Shown here one piece after another: positions 1-8,345 of a stretch of DNA of 26,565 bases (positions are counted from its first letter, which is position 1; every line of letters begins with the position of its first letter). The position numbers were made by a program, and so were the translations under genes. The stretch is from DAOMOD01 sp964526035. Its GTDB lineage: Bacteria; Pseudomonadota; Gammaproteobacteria; Xanthomonadales; BPKI01. Location: contig CAZGKE010000033.1 in NCBI GenBank assembly GCA_964526035.1, forward strand, positions 1 to 26,565, written 5' to 3'. Below the pieces are notes generated by a model that did not search any database, had not been told where the DNA came from, and saw nothing but the letters and a program-made list of their open reading frames with translations.

Positions 1-328
1 CCCGCCGCCCGGCCTCGAAGGCTTCCCACACCTTGCCCTTGCGGATGTAGTTGCGCACCTCGTGCACGCCCTCGATACCGAGCTGCGAATCGCGCAGCCG
101 GCTGACCGCGTCGTATTCGTACAGACCCTGGTGCGCCTTGGTGGTGGACTTGACGTGCCAGGTATGGAGATCGGTGTCGAGCGCCGCGGCCAGCTCCTCG
201 GCCAGCATGGTCTTGCCAGTGCCGGGCTCGCCCTTGACCAGCAGTGGACGTTGCAAGGTGATCGCCGCATTGACCGCGAGCTTGAGCTCGTCGGTGGCGA
301 CATAGGTGGCGGTGCCTTCGAAGCGCAT
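1..328 (-). CDS. MoxR-family AAA ATPase, amino-terminal part (runs off the window)
   Basis: The first 109 residues are present; the rest lies beyond base 1. The ATG at 326-328 gives MRFEGTATYVATDELKLAVN, followed by a Walker A motif GEPGTGKT at residues 33-40. MoxR-type AAA+ ATPases are chaperone-like proteins that often work with von Willebrand factor A-domain partners in activating metalloenzymes or envelope complexes. The sequence shows only the nucleotide-binding start, so the partner and client are unknown. No strong Shine-Dalgarno is seen before the ATG, but the protein reads well from it. It is transcribed away from the MocR gene's 3' end. An alternative would be another AAA subfamily, but the spacing of the start to Walker A and the LLVKGEPGTGKT context favour MoxR. 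Confidence 0.85.
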   Translation of the reverse strand, partial: MRFEGTATYVATDELKLAVNAAITLQRPLLVKGEPGTGKTMLAEELAAALDTDLHTWHVKSTTKAHQGLYEYDAVSRLRDSQLGIEGVHEVRNYIRKGKVWEAFEAGRR

Positions 329-544
329 GGCGGGAAACACACTTTGGGGGAGGCCGTCACTCTACGCCAGGCGGCGTGACGGAGCGATGGGGCGTGTGGG
401 CAAGGTGCCTGCGTGGTTCCCGGGAGCGCACCCGAGCGCGATCGAGCGCGACAGGCGCTCAGGTCCGCGCGAACCGCGAGTCTTGAGGGCAGCTGCGCTC
501 ACGGCGTGCGGTTCGAGTCGTCCACGCCGCTGACTCGGCGGGTC

Positions 545-1963
545 TCACCTGATTTCTTTCATCAGCGCAGCATCCAGCCGCTTCAGCGCAAGCTGGATCG
601 TCCTCGTTTCGGCGCAGCCGTAGCCGATCGCCAGCGCGGAGTCTCGGCTGCGGCCGATGCGCCAGTCGGCTACATCGAGCGCGCCTGGCAATTCGCGCAA
701 CGCCAGCCTGAGCACGCTCTGCGGTCGGAGCACGCCGCGGACCCGAGCGCACAGATGCAGTCCAGCTGCGCCGGGCAGTTCCTCGAAGCAGTCGGAGAGC
801 GGTCCGGCAAGCGCCTGGTGCAATAGGGCGCGGCGTTCGCCATAGATCGAACGCATTCGCCGGATATGGCGGGCAAGATGGCCCTCCTCGATGAAGCTGG
901 CGAGGGTCTCCTGCCCGCTCAGTTCGACGCCGCCGTCGACGGCGGACTTCAGCGCCAGCAGATCCGTGCGGGCACGTTCCGGAACCACGATGTATCCCTT
1001 GCGAATCGCCGGATGGAGGCTCTTGGAGAAAGTGCCGACATACAGGACGCGCGAATGCTCATCCAGGGTCTGCAAAGCGTCCAGTGGATGGACGCCAAAG
1101 CGGAACTCGCCGTCGTAGTCGTCTTCGATGACGAAGCAGCGACGACGGCGCGCGAACTCGATCAAATCGGTACGTCGCTGCAGCGACATGGCGACGCCGG
1201 AGGGCGCCTGATGCGAAGGCGTCACGGCGATCGCATCGACCGCATCGGGCATATCCTCGACGCGCAATCCGGCTTCGTCTACCGCCACCGGGACCAGCTG
1301 TGCGCCGGCCGCCTGGAAAGCGGCGCGCATCGGCGGATAGCCGGGATCTTCGACCGCGATGCGTACGCGACCCTGGTTGACCAGCCAGCGTGCAATCAGA
1401 TGGAAGGCTTGCTGTGCGCCGCTGGTCACCACGATCTGCTCGCCGCTGCAGGCGACTGCGCGGGCAAAGGCGAGGTGCGCGGCAATCGCGCTGCGCAAGC
1501 GCGGCAGACCCGCCACCGGTGGATAGCCGAAAGGATCGCGCGCCATGCGACGCAGGCTGCGCGCCGCAAGTCGCCGCCAGAGCGCATGCGGAAACCGGGT
1601 ACTGTCGGGTACGCCGAGTCTGAAGCTCCGCAGCGGCGGCGTCGTGGAAACCAGCGAGTCTGGCGCCGCAGCCGCGGCTGGCGCGGCGGATTCGCCGCGC
1701 AGGGAGCGACGCTTGCCGAGGTCGATCACCCGCGGTGGCGCGCGCGGTCGCAGTTCCAGGTAACCCTCCGCGGCTAGCCGGTCATAGGCGGCGATCACCG
1801 TGTTTCGCGCCACCCCCAGCTGGCTGGCTGCCGCGCGCGTGGACGGTAGCGCGGCACCCGCGGCGAACCGACCCTCACGCAGGGCCGCGCGCAGCTTGCG
1901 ATGCAGCGTCTGCAGGCGCGGGCCGACGGAGAGGTCGATGGCGAACGAAAATACTGGTTCCAT
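545..1963 (-). CDS. MocR-subfamily GntR transcriptional regulator with aminotransferase-like domain
   Basis: This is a 472-residue chimeric regulator. An amino-terminal GntR winged helix (about residues 10-75, with LPSTRAAASQLGVARNTV as recognition region) is joined by an Ala-rich linker to a fold-type I aminotransferase domain. The PLP-site signatures are present: the EDDYDGEFRF segment and the probable Schiff-base lysine K314 in GTFSKS. MocR proteins sense PLP or amino-acid-derived ligands and usually regulate a divergent neighbour, here the cupin gene. The start was set at the second of two adjacent Met codons because MEPVFSFAIDL is the usual opening of this family; the ATG at 1966 is equally possible, and GGAAG lies immediately before it. 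A longer reading back to 2038 would run through the promoter region and is unlikely. Codons 2-5 form one arm of an inverted repeat that brackets the start. The regulated pathway cannot be told from the sequence. Confidence 0.9.
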   Translation of the reverse strand: MEPVFSFAIDLSVGPRLQTLHRKLRAALREGRFAAGAALPSTRAAASQLGVARNTVIAAYDRLAAEGYLELRPRAPPRVIDLGKRRSLRGESAAPAAAAAPDSLVSTTPPLRSFRLGVPDSTRFPHALWRRLAARSLRRMARDPFGYPPVAGLPRLRSAIAAHLAFARAVACSGEQIVVTSGAQQAFHLIARWLVNQGRVRIAVEDPGYPPMRAAFQAAGAQLVPVAVDEAGLRVEDMPDAVDAIAVTPSHQAPSGVAMSLQRRTDLIEFARRRRCFVIEDDYDGEFRFGVHPLDALQTLDEHSRVLYVGTFSKSLHPAIRKGYIVVPERARTDLLALKSAVDGGVELSGQETLASFIEEGHLARHIRRMRSIYGERRALLHQALAGPLSDCFEELPGAAGLHLCARVRGVLRPQSVLRLALRELPGALDVADWRIGRSRDSALAIGYGCAETRTIQLALKRLDAALMKEIR

Positions 1964-2001
1964 CATCTTCCAAAAAAATGGATCTATGGCAGAACCAGTA
2001 T
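1951..2001. promoter_or_regulatory. Perfect 10-bp inverted repeat bracketing the mocR start; candidate operator
   Basis: ATACTGGTTC at 1951-1960 and its exact complement GAACCAGTAT at 1992-2001 are separated by 31 bp. The first arm lies in mocR codons 2-5. The second overlaps a minus-strand TATACT (1997-2002) that could be the mocR -10 box. The loop contains the mocR SD-like sequence and ATG. Two arms three to four helical turns apart suit a dimeric MocR protein. In mRNA the same bases could form a stem that encloses the ribosome binding site. The repeat is directly visible; both functions are inferred. Confidence 0.6.
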
Positions 2002-2122
2002 ACCTGCACGCTATGTGGCGACCGTCCTGACAAGTCAACGCAATCCTGCTTCTCGTTTGTCAATCAGAACGTCGCGCGCCTCGACACGCGTGCTGCTTCC
2101 AGACCCTGCCGGAGGATCAACC

Positions 2123-2584
2123 ATGACCACCATCCTGCCCATGCTGAAAGAGTTTCTGCCTGCCGGCACCGTCGCCAGCACGGACCTGCCATGGATACCT
2201 TCCGATACGCCCGGCAAGTCGGCGAAACCCCTGCGCTTCCTCGATGACGGGCGCGGGTTCGTCGAACTGCTGCTCATGCAGCCCGGCTGCGTGATGCCGC
2301 TGCATCGCCACAGCGGTGAGGTCCACGCCTACAACCTGAGCGGCCAGCGCAAGCTGTGCACGGGTGAGCTGATCGGTCCGGGCGACTACGTTCACGAACC
2401 GGCGGGCAACACCGACTGGTGGAAGATCGTCGGTGACGATCCGATGCTGGCGCTGGTGGTCGTCTACGGCCAGGTGGACTTCCTGCACGCTGACGGGAGT
2501 TTGCGCTACTCGGTCGATGCACACACGCAGCGCGCTGGCTACGAGCGCCATTGCCGCGAACACGGCCTGCAGATTCGGCTGTGA
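2123..2584 (+). CDS. Small cupin protein, 2,4'-dihydroxyacetophenone dioxygenase-like
   Basis: This is a 153-residue single-domain cupin. The first cupin motif gives H61, H63 and possibly E66 or H68 (PLHRHSGEVHAYNLSG), and the second gives PGDYVHEPAGN with H91, so a mononuclear metal site is plausible. The pattern resembles the dihydroxyacetophenone-dioxygenase-like (ChrR-type) cupins. Many members have no proven substrate, so the enzyme name is only a family label. The ATG has a good GGAGG 7 bases upstream (2111-2115). The gene is divergent from the MocR regulator with about 160 bp between the starts, the usual arrangement of a MocR protein with its target. No signal peptide is visible, so it should be cytoplasmic. 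No terminator is seen after it. Confidence 0.75.
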   Translation: MTTILPMLKEFLPAGTVASTDLPWIPSDTPGKSAKPLRFLDDGRGFVELLLMQPGCVMPLHRHSGEVHAYNLSGQRKLCTGELIGPGDYVHEPAGNTDWWKIVGDDPMLALVVVYGQVDFLHADGSLRYSVDAHTQRAGYERHCREHGLQIRL

Positions 2585-2722
2585 GGTGGATGCGAGTCGA
2601 TCCGGAGGCTTGAGCGGTTCGGAACGCGGTCTCCAGTTCCTCAACATGAAAGGCAGGTGGATTGCAGACGAAGAAGGGATTCAATGTGGGGCTGCGATGC
2701 ATACGCTGTCCCCGTGTCCTGC

Positions 2723-2757
2723 GTCCCGGGTCCCGGGTCCCGAGTCGCGAATCCCGA
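2723..2757. repeat. Short tandem array, five 7-nt units
   Basis: Five consecutive heptamers read GTCCCGG, GTCCCGG, GTCCCGA, GTCGCGA and ATCCCGA, with progressive divergence toward the pirin stop codon at 2759. The 174 bp from the cupin stop to the pirin stop otherwise shows no gene or clear terminator. Comparable GATTCCC-type heptamer arrays occur between genes in Xanthomonadales (recalled, not checked). The larger array at 23153-23388 has the same 7-nt period. Confidence 0.8.
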
Positions 2758-2758
2758 C

Positions 2759-3607
2759 CTAGAACCGCCCTGCCTGATAGTCGCGGATCGCGTCCTTGAT
2801 CTCGGCTTGGGTGTTCATCACGAACGGTCCGTAATGCGCGATCGGCTCGCCGATGGGCTGCGCGGCGACCAGCAGGCAGCGAGTGCCTTCGGCGCCGGCG
2901 GTAAAGCGCACGCGTTCGCCGTCCTCGTTGAGCAGGGCCAGCGTGCCGGTGGCGATTTCTTCGCCCTCGACGTTCACCGCACCCTGATGCGGCACAAGGA
3001 AGGCGCGGTGGCCGCGCGGCACCTCCATCTCGAACTCGGCGCCCGACGGCAGGTGCACGTCGCAAAACAACGGCTGGGTCGGACGCGGCTTCACCGGTCC
3101 ACGCACCCCGGCATATTCGCCGGACACCACGCGCACGCGGCCGCCGTTGTCCAGCGCTGCTTCAGGGATATGCTCAGGCTGGATGTCCTGGTAGCCGGGC
3201 TCGATCATCTTCATCGCCGACGGCAGGTTGATCCAGAGCTGGAAGCCGCGCATGGCGCCTTCCTGCTGCTGTGGCATTTCCGAATGCACGATGCCGCGCC
3301 CGGCGGTCATCCACTGCACGCCGCCCGGCCCCAGGTCACCCTGGTTGCCGCGGTTGTCCTCGTGGCGCATGCGGCCGTCGATCATGTAGGTGACGGTTTC
3401 GAAGCCACGGTGCGGATGCGCCGGGAAACCGGCGATATAGTCGTCGGGGTTCTCGGTGCCGAACAGGTCCAGCATCAGGAATGGATCCGTGATGCTGCCG
3501 ACGCGGGCGTCGAAGAAGCGCAGCATCTTGACGCCGGCGCCGTCACTGGCGGGCTGCGCCACGATGCGCTGGCGCAGAGTACGGAGGATAGGGGTGGATG
3601 CTTTCAT
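2759..3607 (-). CDS. Pirin family protein
   Basis: This 282-residue bicupin has the pirin amino-terminal signature FPAHPHRGFETVTY. The four expected metal ligands H64, H66, H108 and E110 are all present (HPH and GIVHSE), followed by the carboxy-terminal pirin domain. Bacterial pirins such as E. coli YhhW can show quercetin 2,3-dioxygenase activity in vitro; others bind metabolic enzymes or regulators, and the natural role is often unknown. The protein is complete and has no signal peptide, so it is cytoplasmic. The gene starts 31 bases after the stop of the DEAD-box helicase gene on the same strand, so co-transcription is likely. The SD-like GGGGTGG just before the ATG is partly inside a small hairpin. 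The stop abuts the 7-nt repeat array. Confidence 0.93.
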   Translation of the reverse strand: MKASTPILRTLRQRIVAQPASDGAGVKMLRFFDARVGSITDPFLMLDLFGTENPDDYIAGFPAHPHRGFETVTYMIDGRMRHEDNRGNQGDLGPGGVQWMTAGRGIVHSEMPQQQEGAMRGFQLWINLPSAMKMIEPGYQDIQPEHIPEAALDNGGRVRVVSGEYAGVRGPVKPRPTQPLFCDVHLPSGAEFEMEVPRGHRAFLVPHQGAVNVEGEEIATGTLALLNEDGERVRFTAGAEGTRCLLVAAQPIGEPIAHYGPFVMNTQAEIKDAIRDYQAGRF

Positions 3608-3609
3608 CC

Positions 3610-3634
3610 ACCCCAGATGGGGTCAGCCCGGGCT
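3610..3634 (-). promoter_or_regulatory. Hairpin and palindrome between helicase and pirin genes, covering the pirin SD
   Basis: ACCCC (3610-3614) pairs with GGGGT (3619-3623) across a 4-base loop, and a 10-bp palindrome AGCCCGGGCT follows at 3625-3634. On the minus strand the GGGGT arm is the only SD-like sequence for pirin, 2-3 bases before its ATG. The structure could tune pirin translation relative to the helicase or mark a weak pause site. There is no U-tract, so it is not a standard terminator. Confidence 0.4.
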
Positions 3635-3638
3635 CAAA

Positions 3639-4979
<1,341 letters not shown>

Positions 4980-5287
4980 GGAAATCCTTGGAGTCGATCC
5001 CGGCGTTCCCTGACAACCGCGCCTTGGATCATGGTTGGTACGGACGCCACCCCTGGTGGCTGGTCCGTGCCGTCGCCTCGACACCGGGCGGTGCAGGAGG
5101 GCGTCCGCACGGTGGCGGGACGGTTGCATCCGTAAGGGGAAACCGATGGAGATGCGACAGCGGGGCGCAGTGTACGCGACCTGATCGCGTTTGGCGACGG
5201 ACTTGTGGCGGCGGTTGCCGTGCGTTCAGTCAGCTGGTTCATGCCGCTGCGCCGAGCCGGCCTTCGACAGCCCGCGGATGAACCGAC
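4980..5287. promoter_or_regulatory. Gene-free divergent region with structured helicase leader
   Basis: No gene is supported between the helicase start and the rpsP promoter. The part next to the helicase has a strong hairpin: ACGGA (5040-5044) and GCCACC (5046-5051) pair with GGTGGC (5055-5060) and TCCGT (5064-5068). A weaker ACGG/CCGT stem lies near 5120-5135. These lie 60-155 bases upstream of the helicase start and would be in its 5' leader. Helicase mRNAs in other bacteria often have long regulatory leaders, so autoregulation is possible. A TACACT near 5175 on the minus strand is a weak -10 candidate without a good -35. Confidence 0.4.
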
Positions 5288-5317
5288 TAGTCAAGAGCGA
5301 TATGCCATCGCTATAAT
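5288..5317 (+). promoter_or_regulatory. Promoter of the rpsP-rimM-trmD-rplS operon
   Basis: TAGTCA (5288-5293, 4 of 6 matches to the sigma-70 -35 box), an 18-bp spacer and a perfect TATAAT (5312-5317). The -10 box is 64 bases upstream of the rpsP ATG. No other gene start competes for it on the plus strand. Confidence 0.75.
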
Positions 5318-5380
5318 GACGGGTTCCCGGCCCGAAACGGCCAATTCCAGTCGTCCAGATTCCAGCGAGTCACGTAACCC

Positions 5381-5641
5381 ATGGTCAAGATCCGTTTGTC
5401 CCGCAGTGGTGCCAAGAAGCGCCCGTTCTATCACGTCGTGGTCACCGACGAGCGCAAGCGTCGCGATGGCGCCTGGATCGAGCGCATCGGTTACTACAAC
5501 CCCGTCGCGACCGGGGGAGAAGTCCCGCTGCAGATCGACCTCGGTCGCGTCGAGCACTGGAAGGGTCAGGGCGCGCAGATGACCGACAAGGTGCGTTCGC
5601 TGGTCAAGCAGTCCTCGGCGCAGGCCAAGGCTGCCGCCTGA
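5381..5641 (+). CDS. rpsP: 30S ribosomal protein S16
   Basis: This 86-residue basic protein begins MVKIRLSRSGAKKRPFYHVV, the conserved start of bS16, and has RDGAWIERIGYYNP in the middle. It helps assemble the 5' domain of 16S rRNA in the small subunit. Length and sequence are normal. It is the first gene of the conserved gammaproteobacterial order rpsP-rimM-trmD-rplS, with the promoter 64 bases upstream. The short carboxy-terminal Ala/Lys/Gln tail is typical. No unusual features. Confidence 0.98.
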   Translation: MVKIRLSRSGAKKRPFYHVVVTDERKRRDGAWIERIGYYNPVATGGEVPLQIDLGRVEHWKGQGAQMTDKVRSLVKQSSAQAKAAA

Positions 5642-5666
5642 TCCCCGCCGGATAGGCAGCGCGGCC

Positions 5667-6167
5667 GTGGACCGCCGCGTTCCGATCGGGCGTGTGGTCG
5701 GCGTGCATGGCGTCGCCGGCCTGGTCAAGATCGAGTCCGACGCCCTTCCGCGCGAGGCGATCTTCGCCTACCGTCCGTGGTACCTCTCCTTCGGGGGCCG
5801 CGAACGCGTCATCGATCAACCCAGCGGCCGCAAGCAGGGCAAGGGTCTGGTCGCGGAGCTTCCCGGCTGCGGCGATCCCGATGCGGCACGCGCGCTGATC
5901 GGCGCCGAGATCGCCGTGCCACGTTCGGCGCTCCCGCCGCTGGCTGAAGGCGAGTATTACTGGTTCGACCTGGAAGGCCTTCGCGTCATCAATCTCGAAG
6001 GCATCGAATTGGGCACGGTAGTCAAGCTGTTCGCGACGGGTGCCAACGACGTGATGGTGGTCAAGGGCGATCGTGAACGACTGCTGCCGTTCGTTCACGG
6101 GGACTTCGTGAAATCGGTCGATGTGGCCGGCGGCGGCATCGTGGTGGACTGGGATCCGGAGTTCTGA
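5667..6167 (+). CDS. rimM: Ribosome maturation factor RimM
   Basis: This 166-residue protein has two domains. The amino-terminal barrel opens with PIGRVVGVHGVAGLVKIESD, and a PRC-barrel from about residue 90 contains EGEYYWFDLEGLRV, GANDVMVV and the closing VDWDPEF. RimM binds ribosomal protein S19 and assists late maturation of the 30S head. The start is GTG at 5667, 25 bases after the rpsP stop; no ATG lies earlier in the conserved region. The stop overlaps the trmD start by one base (TGATG), which points to translational coupling. Confidence 0.96.
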   Translation: MDRRVPIGRVVGVHGVAGLVKIESDALPREAIFAYRPWYLSFGGRERVIDQPSGRKQGKGLVAELPGCGDPDAARALIGAEIAVPRSALPPLAEGEYYWFDLEGLRVINLEGIELGTVVKLFATGANDVMVVKGDRERLLPFVHGDFVKSVDVAGGGIVVDWDPEF

Positions 6168-6940
6168 TGCGGATCGACGTGCTCAGCCTGTTCCCCGAGT
6201 TTGTCGATGAGGCCGCTTCGGTGGGCGTGGTCGGACGGGCGCGCGAACGCGGGCTATTGGAGCTGCGCTGCTGGAACCCGCGCGATTTCGCCAGCGACAA
6301 CTATCGAACCATTGACGACCGTCCCTACGGCGGCGGCCCCGGCATGGTGATGATGATCGAACCGCTGCGCAGGGCGCTGCAGGCGCTGCGCGACGATGGG
6401 ACAGAGAGGCCGCGGGTGGTCTACCTCAGCCCGCAGGGGTCGCGGCTGACGCAGCAGACCGTGGAGCGCCTCGCCCGCGAGCCGCGACTGGCTCTGCTCT
6501 GCGGTCGCTACGAGGGCGTCGACGAGCGGCTGATCGAGCGCGAGGTCGACGAAGAGATTTCGATAGGCGACTACGTGCTCTCAGGCGGCGAGTTGGCGGC
6601 CCTGGTTCTGGTCGATGCAATCGGCAGACTCCAGGAAGGTGCCCTGGGTCACGGCCAGTCTGCAGCGCAGGACTCGTTTGCCACCGGCCTGCTCGACTGC
6701 CCGCACTACACGCGCCCCGTGGTCGACTGCGAGGACGCGGTACCGCAGGTGCTGCAGTCGGGCGACCATGCGGCGATCCGCCGCTGGCGGCTGAAGCAGG
6801 CGCTCGGTCGAACCTGGCTGCGGCGTCCGGACCTGCTGGCGCGGATCAGCCTCGATGGCGAGGCCCGCGATCTGCTGCGCAGCTACATTGACGAGTATTT
6901 CGCTGCAAAACCCCTACACACGGCTGAAAAGCCGCTATAA
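6167..6940 (+). CDS. trmD: tRNA (guanine-N1-)-methyltransferase
   Basis: This 257-residue SPOUT methyltransferase makes m1G37 in tRNAs that read CUN, CCN and CGG codons, preventing +1 frameshifting. The knot and active-site signatures are intact: DDRPYGGGPGM (51-60), LSPQG (88-92), CGRYEGVDER, SIGDYVLSGGE (132-142) and the catalytic aspartate D169 in QDSF. Length matches the family (E. coli 255). It starts inside the rimM stop codon. Its own stop TAA lies within a TATAAT that may be the rplS -10 box. Confidence 0.97.
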   Translation: MRIDVLSLFPEFVDEAASVGVVGRARERGLLELRCWNPRDFASDNYRTIDDRPYGGGPGMVMMIEPLRRALQALRDDGTERPRVVYLSPQGSRLTQQTVERLAREPRLALLCGRYEGVDERLIEREVDEEISIGDYVLSGGELAALVLVDAIGRLQEGALGHGQSAAQDSFATGLLDCPHYTRPVVDCEDAVPQVLQSGDHAAIRRWRLKQALGRTWLRRPDLLARISLDGEARDLLRSYIDEYFAAKPLHTAEKPL

Positions 6941-6941
6941 T
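6921..6941 (+). promoter_or_regulatory. Hairpin with GAAA tetraloop and perfect -10 box upstream of rplS
   Basis: CGGCT-GAAA-AGCCG (6921-6934) is a 5-bp stem closed by a GNRA-type loop at the very end of trmD. It is followed by a perfect TATAAT at 6936-6941 that contains the trmD stop codon. The -35 region (CCTACA/CTACAC) is poor. The TATAAT could give rplS its own promoter 28 bases upstream of its ATG. In the read-through transcript, the hairpin could modulate trmD/rplS stoichiometry. Confidence 0.45.
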
Positions 6942-6968
6942 TTCCTATTCACATCGCTGGTGAGCGTC

Positions 6969-7349
6969 ATGAGCAACATCGTTCAACAATTCGAAGCCGA
7001 GCAGATGACTCGCGAACTCCCCGCCTTCGGCGCGGGCGACACCCTGGTAGTCAACGTGCGCGTCAAGGAAGGTGCCCGCGAGCGCGTGCAGGCCTTCGAG
7101 GGCGTGTGCATCGCGATCAGCAACCGCGGCCTCAACTCCTCGTTCACGGTGCGCAAGATTTCCCACGGCACCGGCGTCGAGCGCGTGTTCCAGACCCACA
7201 GCACCGCCATCGAGTCGGTGACCGTGAAGCGTCGCGGCAAGGTGCGTGGCGCCAAGCTCTACTACCTGCGCGACCGCCAGGGCAAGTCTGCCCGTATCAA
7301 GGAAGATCTGGCAGCCACCGCCAAGGACGCTGCCGCAGCGCGCAGCTGA
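6969..7349 (+). CDS. rplS: 50S ribosomal protein L19
   Basis: This 126-residue protein contains the bL19 signatures GDTLVVNVRVKEGARERVQ and FEGVCIAISNRGLNSSFTVRK, then the basic KRRGKVRGAKLYYLRDR segment. L19 lies at the interface between 30S and 50S subunits. The ATG at 6969 was chosen because MSNIVQQFE is the family start; an upstream in-frame start inside trmD would add non-homologous sequence. The Ala-rich tail (from about residue 112) is longer than in E. coli (115 residues). It is the last gene of the operon, and the next gene converges. Confidence 0.97.
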   Translation: MSNIVQQFEAEQMTRELPAFGAGDTLVVNVRVKEGARERVQAFEGVCIAISNRGLNSSFTVRKISHGTGVERVFQTHSTAIESVTVKRRGKVRGAKLYYLRDRQGKSARIKEDLAATAKDAAAARS

Positions 7350-7359
7350 TTTTCCACGA

Positions 7360-7381
7360 GGGCGGTGCTTCATCGCCGCCC
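7360..7381. terminator. Stem-loop between rplS and the convergent oxygenase gene
   Basis: GGGCGG (7360-7365) pairs with CCGCCC (7376-7381) around a 10-base loop, 11 bases after the rplS stop and overlapping the last codons of the convergent gene. There is no T-tract on either strand, so it is only a weak terminator candidate. Confidence 0.35.
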
Positions 7382-8299
7382 GCGTACGTAAAGCCTCTTG
7401 GCCAGATAGATCAGCTTCCCTGCCAGGCCGCGGTCCGCGGCCTGCAGCAGCTGGCTGTTCTCCTCGAACAGCCGGCGCAGATGATCATCGCGCCGTGCCA
7501 GCATGGTTCGCAGTGCCTCGATATCCCTCTCGCTGAGCGTATGACCAGGCTGCAGATGCTCCGGCAGATGCGGATGCACGTAGTGCGTGGAGTGCCGCCC
7601 TGCGGTCTCCGCCGCTGGACGCTCACGGCTGTAGAAGTACAGCGCAATTGATTTCCGGCTCAGATCGCGCTGTTCGTCGGGTAATCGAATCCGCGAGAAA
7701 CCGTGCCAGCTGCGCTCGGTTGTCTCGAACAGCACGCAACGGTTGAACAATGGCGCAACCGCCACCGCCGGCTTGTCGTTGGCGTGGGGATTCTCGTAAA
7801 GCTCCAGCGCGCCACCCCACGCCGGCTCCCAATGCGGGTTGAGATAGACGATCAGGTTGAGCCGTCGGTGCCAGCGCTCGCTCGGGTGGTAGTTGAAGTC
7901 GACGTGCGCGTCGAGGCTCTGGCCGCTGCGGTTTTCGTGAGTGCCGCCACCGAGATAGAAGGGGTCATAGAGCAGGTCCTGTATCGAGGTCATTCGCCCG
8001 ATCAGGTCGAGAAAGGGTCGCGACTTGATACATTCATCGAGCGCATTGAACGGTGCGCCGAGACGCCGGATGCGGGCGACGGTGGATTTGCCGCCGGGCT
8101 GCCCGTCGTCGCCGACGGAGTTGCCCTGTTCGAAGGTCGGGAATCCGGCCAGCAGGGCGTCTGCCACAGGTGCGGCGAAGAACCGGTCAATCACCACGTG
8201 GCGGAACGGTGCCGCTTCCGAGAAGCGCTGCGACCAGGTGTCGACGTTGTCTACCACTTCCGGGTCGATCAGGGAAAGCGGGTCGTGTGCAGGGTTCAA
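7370..8299 (-). CDS. 2-oxoglutarate/Fe(II)-dependent oxygenase (prolyl-hydroxylase-like)
   Basis: This 309-residue protein carries a double-stranded beta-helix with the iron ligands HVD (H132, D134) and H199 in SWHGF. A basic residue near R215 (SRKSIALYFYS) probably binds the 2-oxoglutarate carboxylate. The surrounding blocks LNLIVYLNPHWEPAWGGALELY and LFNRCVLFETTERSWHG are typical of 2OG-Fe(II) proteins of the prolyl 4-hydroxylase type. The substrate is unknown; related proteins hydroxylate ribosomal proteins, EF-Tu or sugar/lipid-linked substrates. The carboxy-terminal 75 residues hold a predicted helical segment (LSERDIEALRTMLARRDDHL) that may be a coiled coil. The start is a TTG at 8299; no in-frame ATG lies in the conserved upstream region. 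It is divergent from htpG and may share regulatory DNA with it. Confidence 0.8.
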   Translation of the reverse strand: MNPAHDPLSLIDPEVVDNVDTWSQRFSEAAPFRHVVIDRFFAAPVADALLAGFPTFEQGNSVGDDGQPGGKSTVARIRRLGAPFNALDECIKSRPFLDLIGRMTSIQDLLYDPFYLGGGTHENRSGQSLDAHVDFNYHPSERWHRRLNLIVYLNPHWEPAWGGALELYENPHANDKPAVAVAPLFNRCVLFETTERSWHGFSRIRLPDEQRDLSRKSIALYFYSRERPAAETAGRHSTHYVHPHLPEHLQPGHTLSERDIEALRTMLARRDDHLRRLFEENSQLLQAADRGLAGKLIYLAKRLYVRGRR

Positions 8300-8345
8300 G
8301 CGCGGCTCGCGGCATGGAAACGCGCGATGCTACCGCATCCTGAAG

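Noticed and set aside
354..382. CCGTCAC/GTGACGG inverted repeat upstream of the MoxR-type gene as an operator
   Set aside because: Seven-bp arms with a 15-base loop in GC-rich DNA, with no promoter elements beside it; could be chance.
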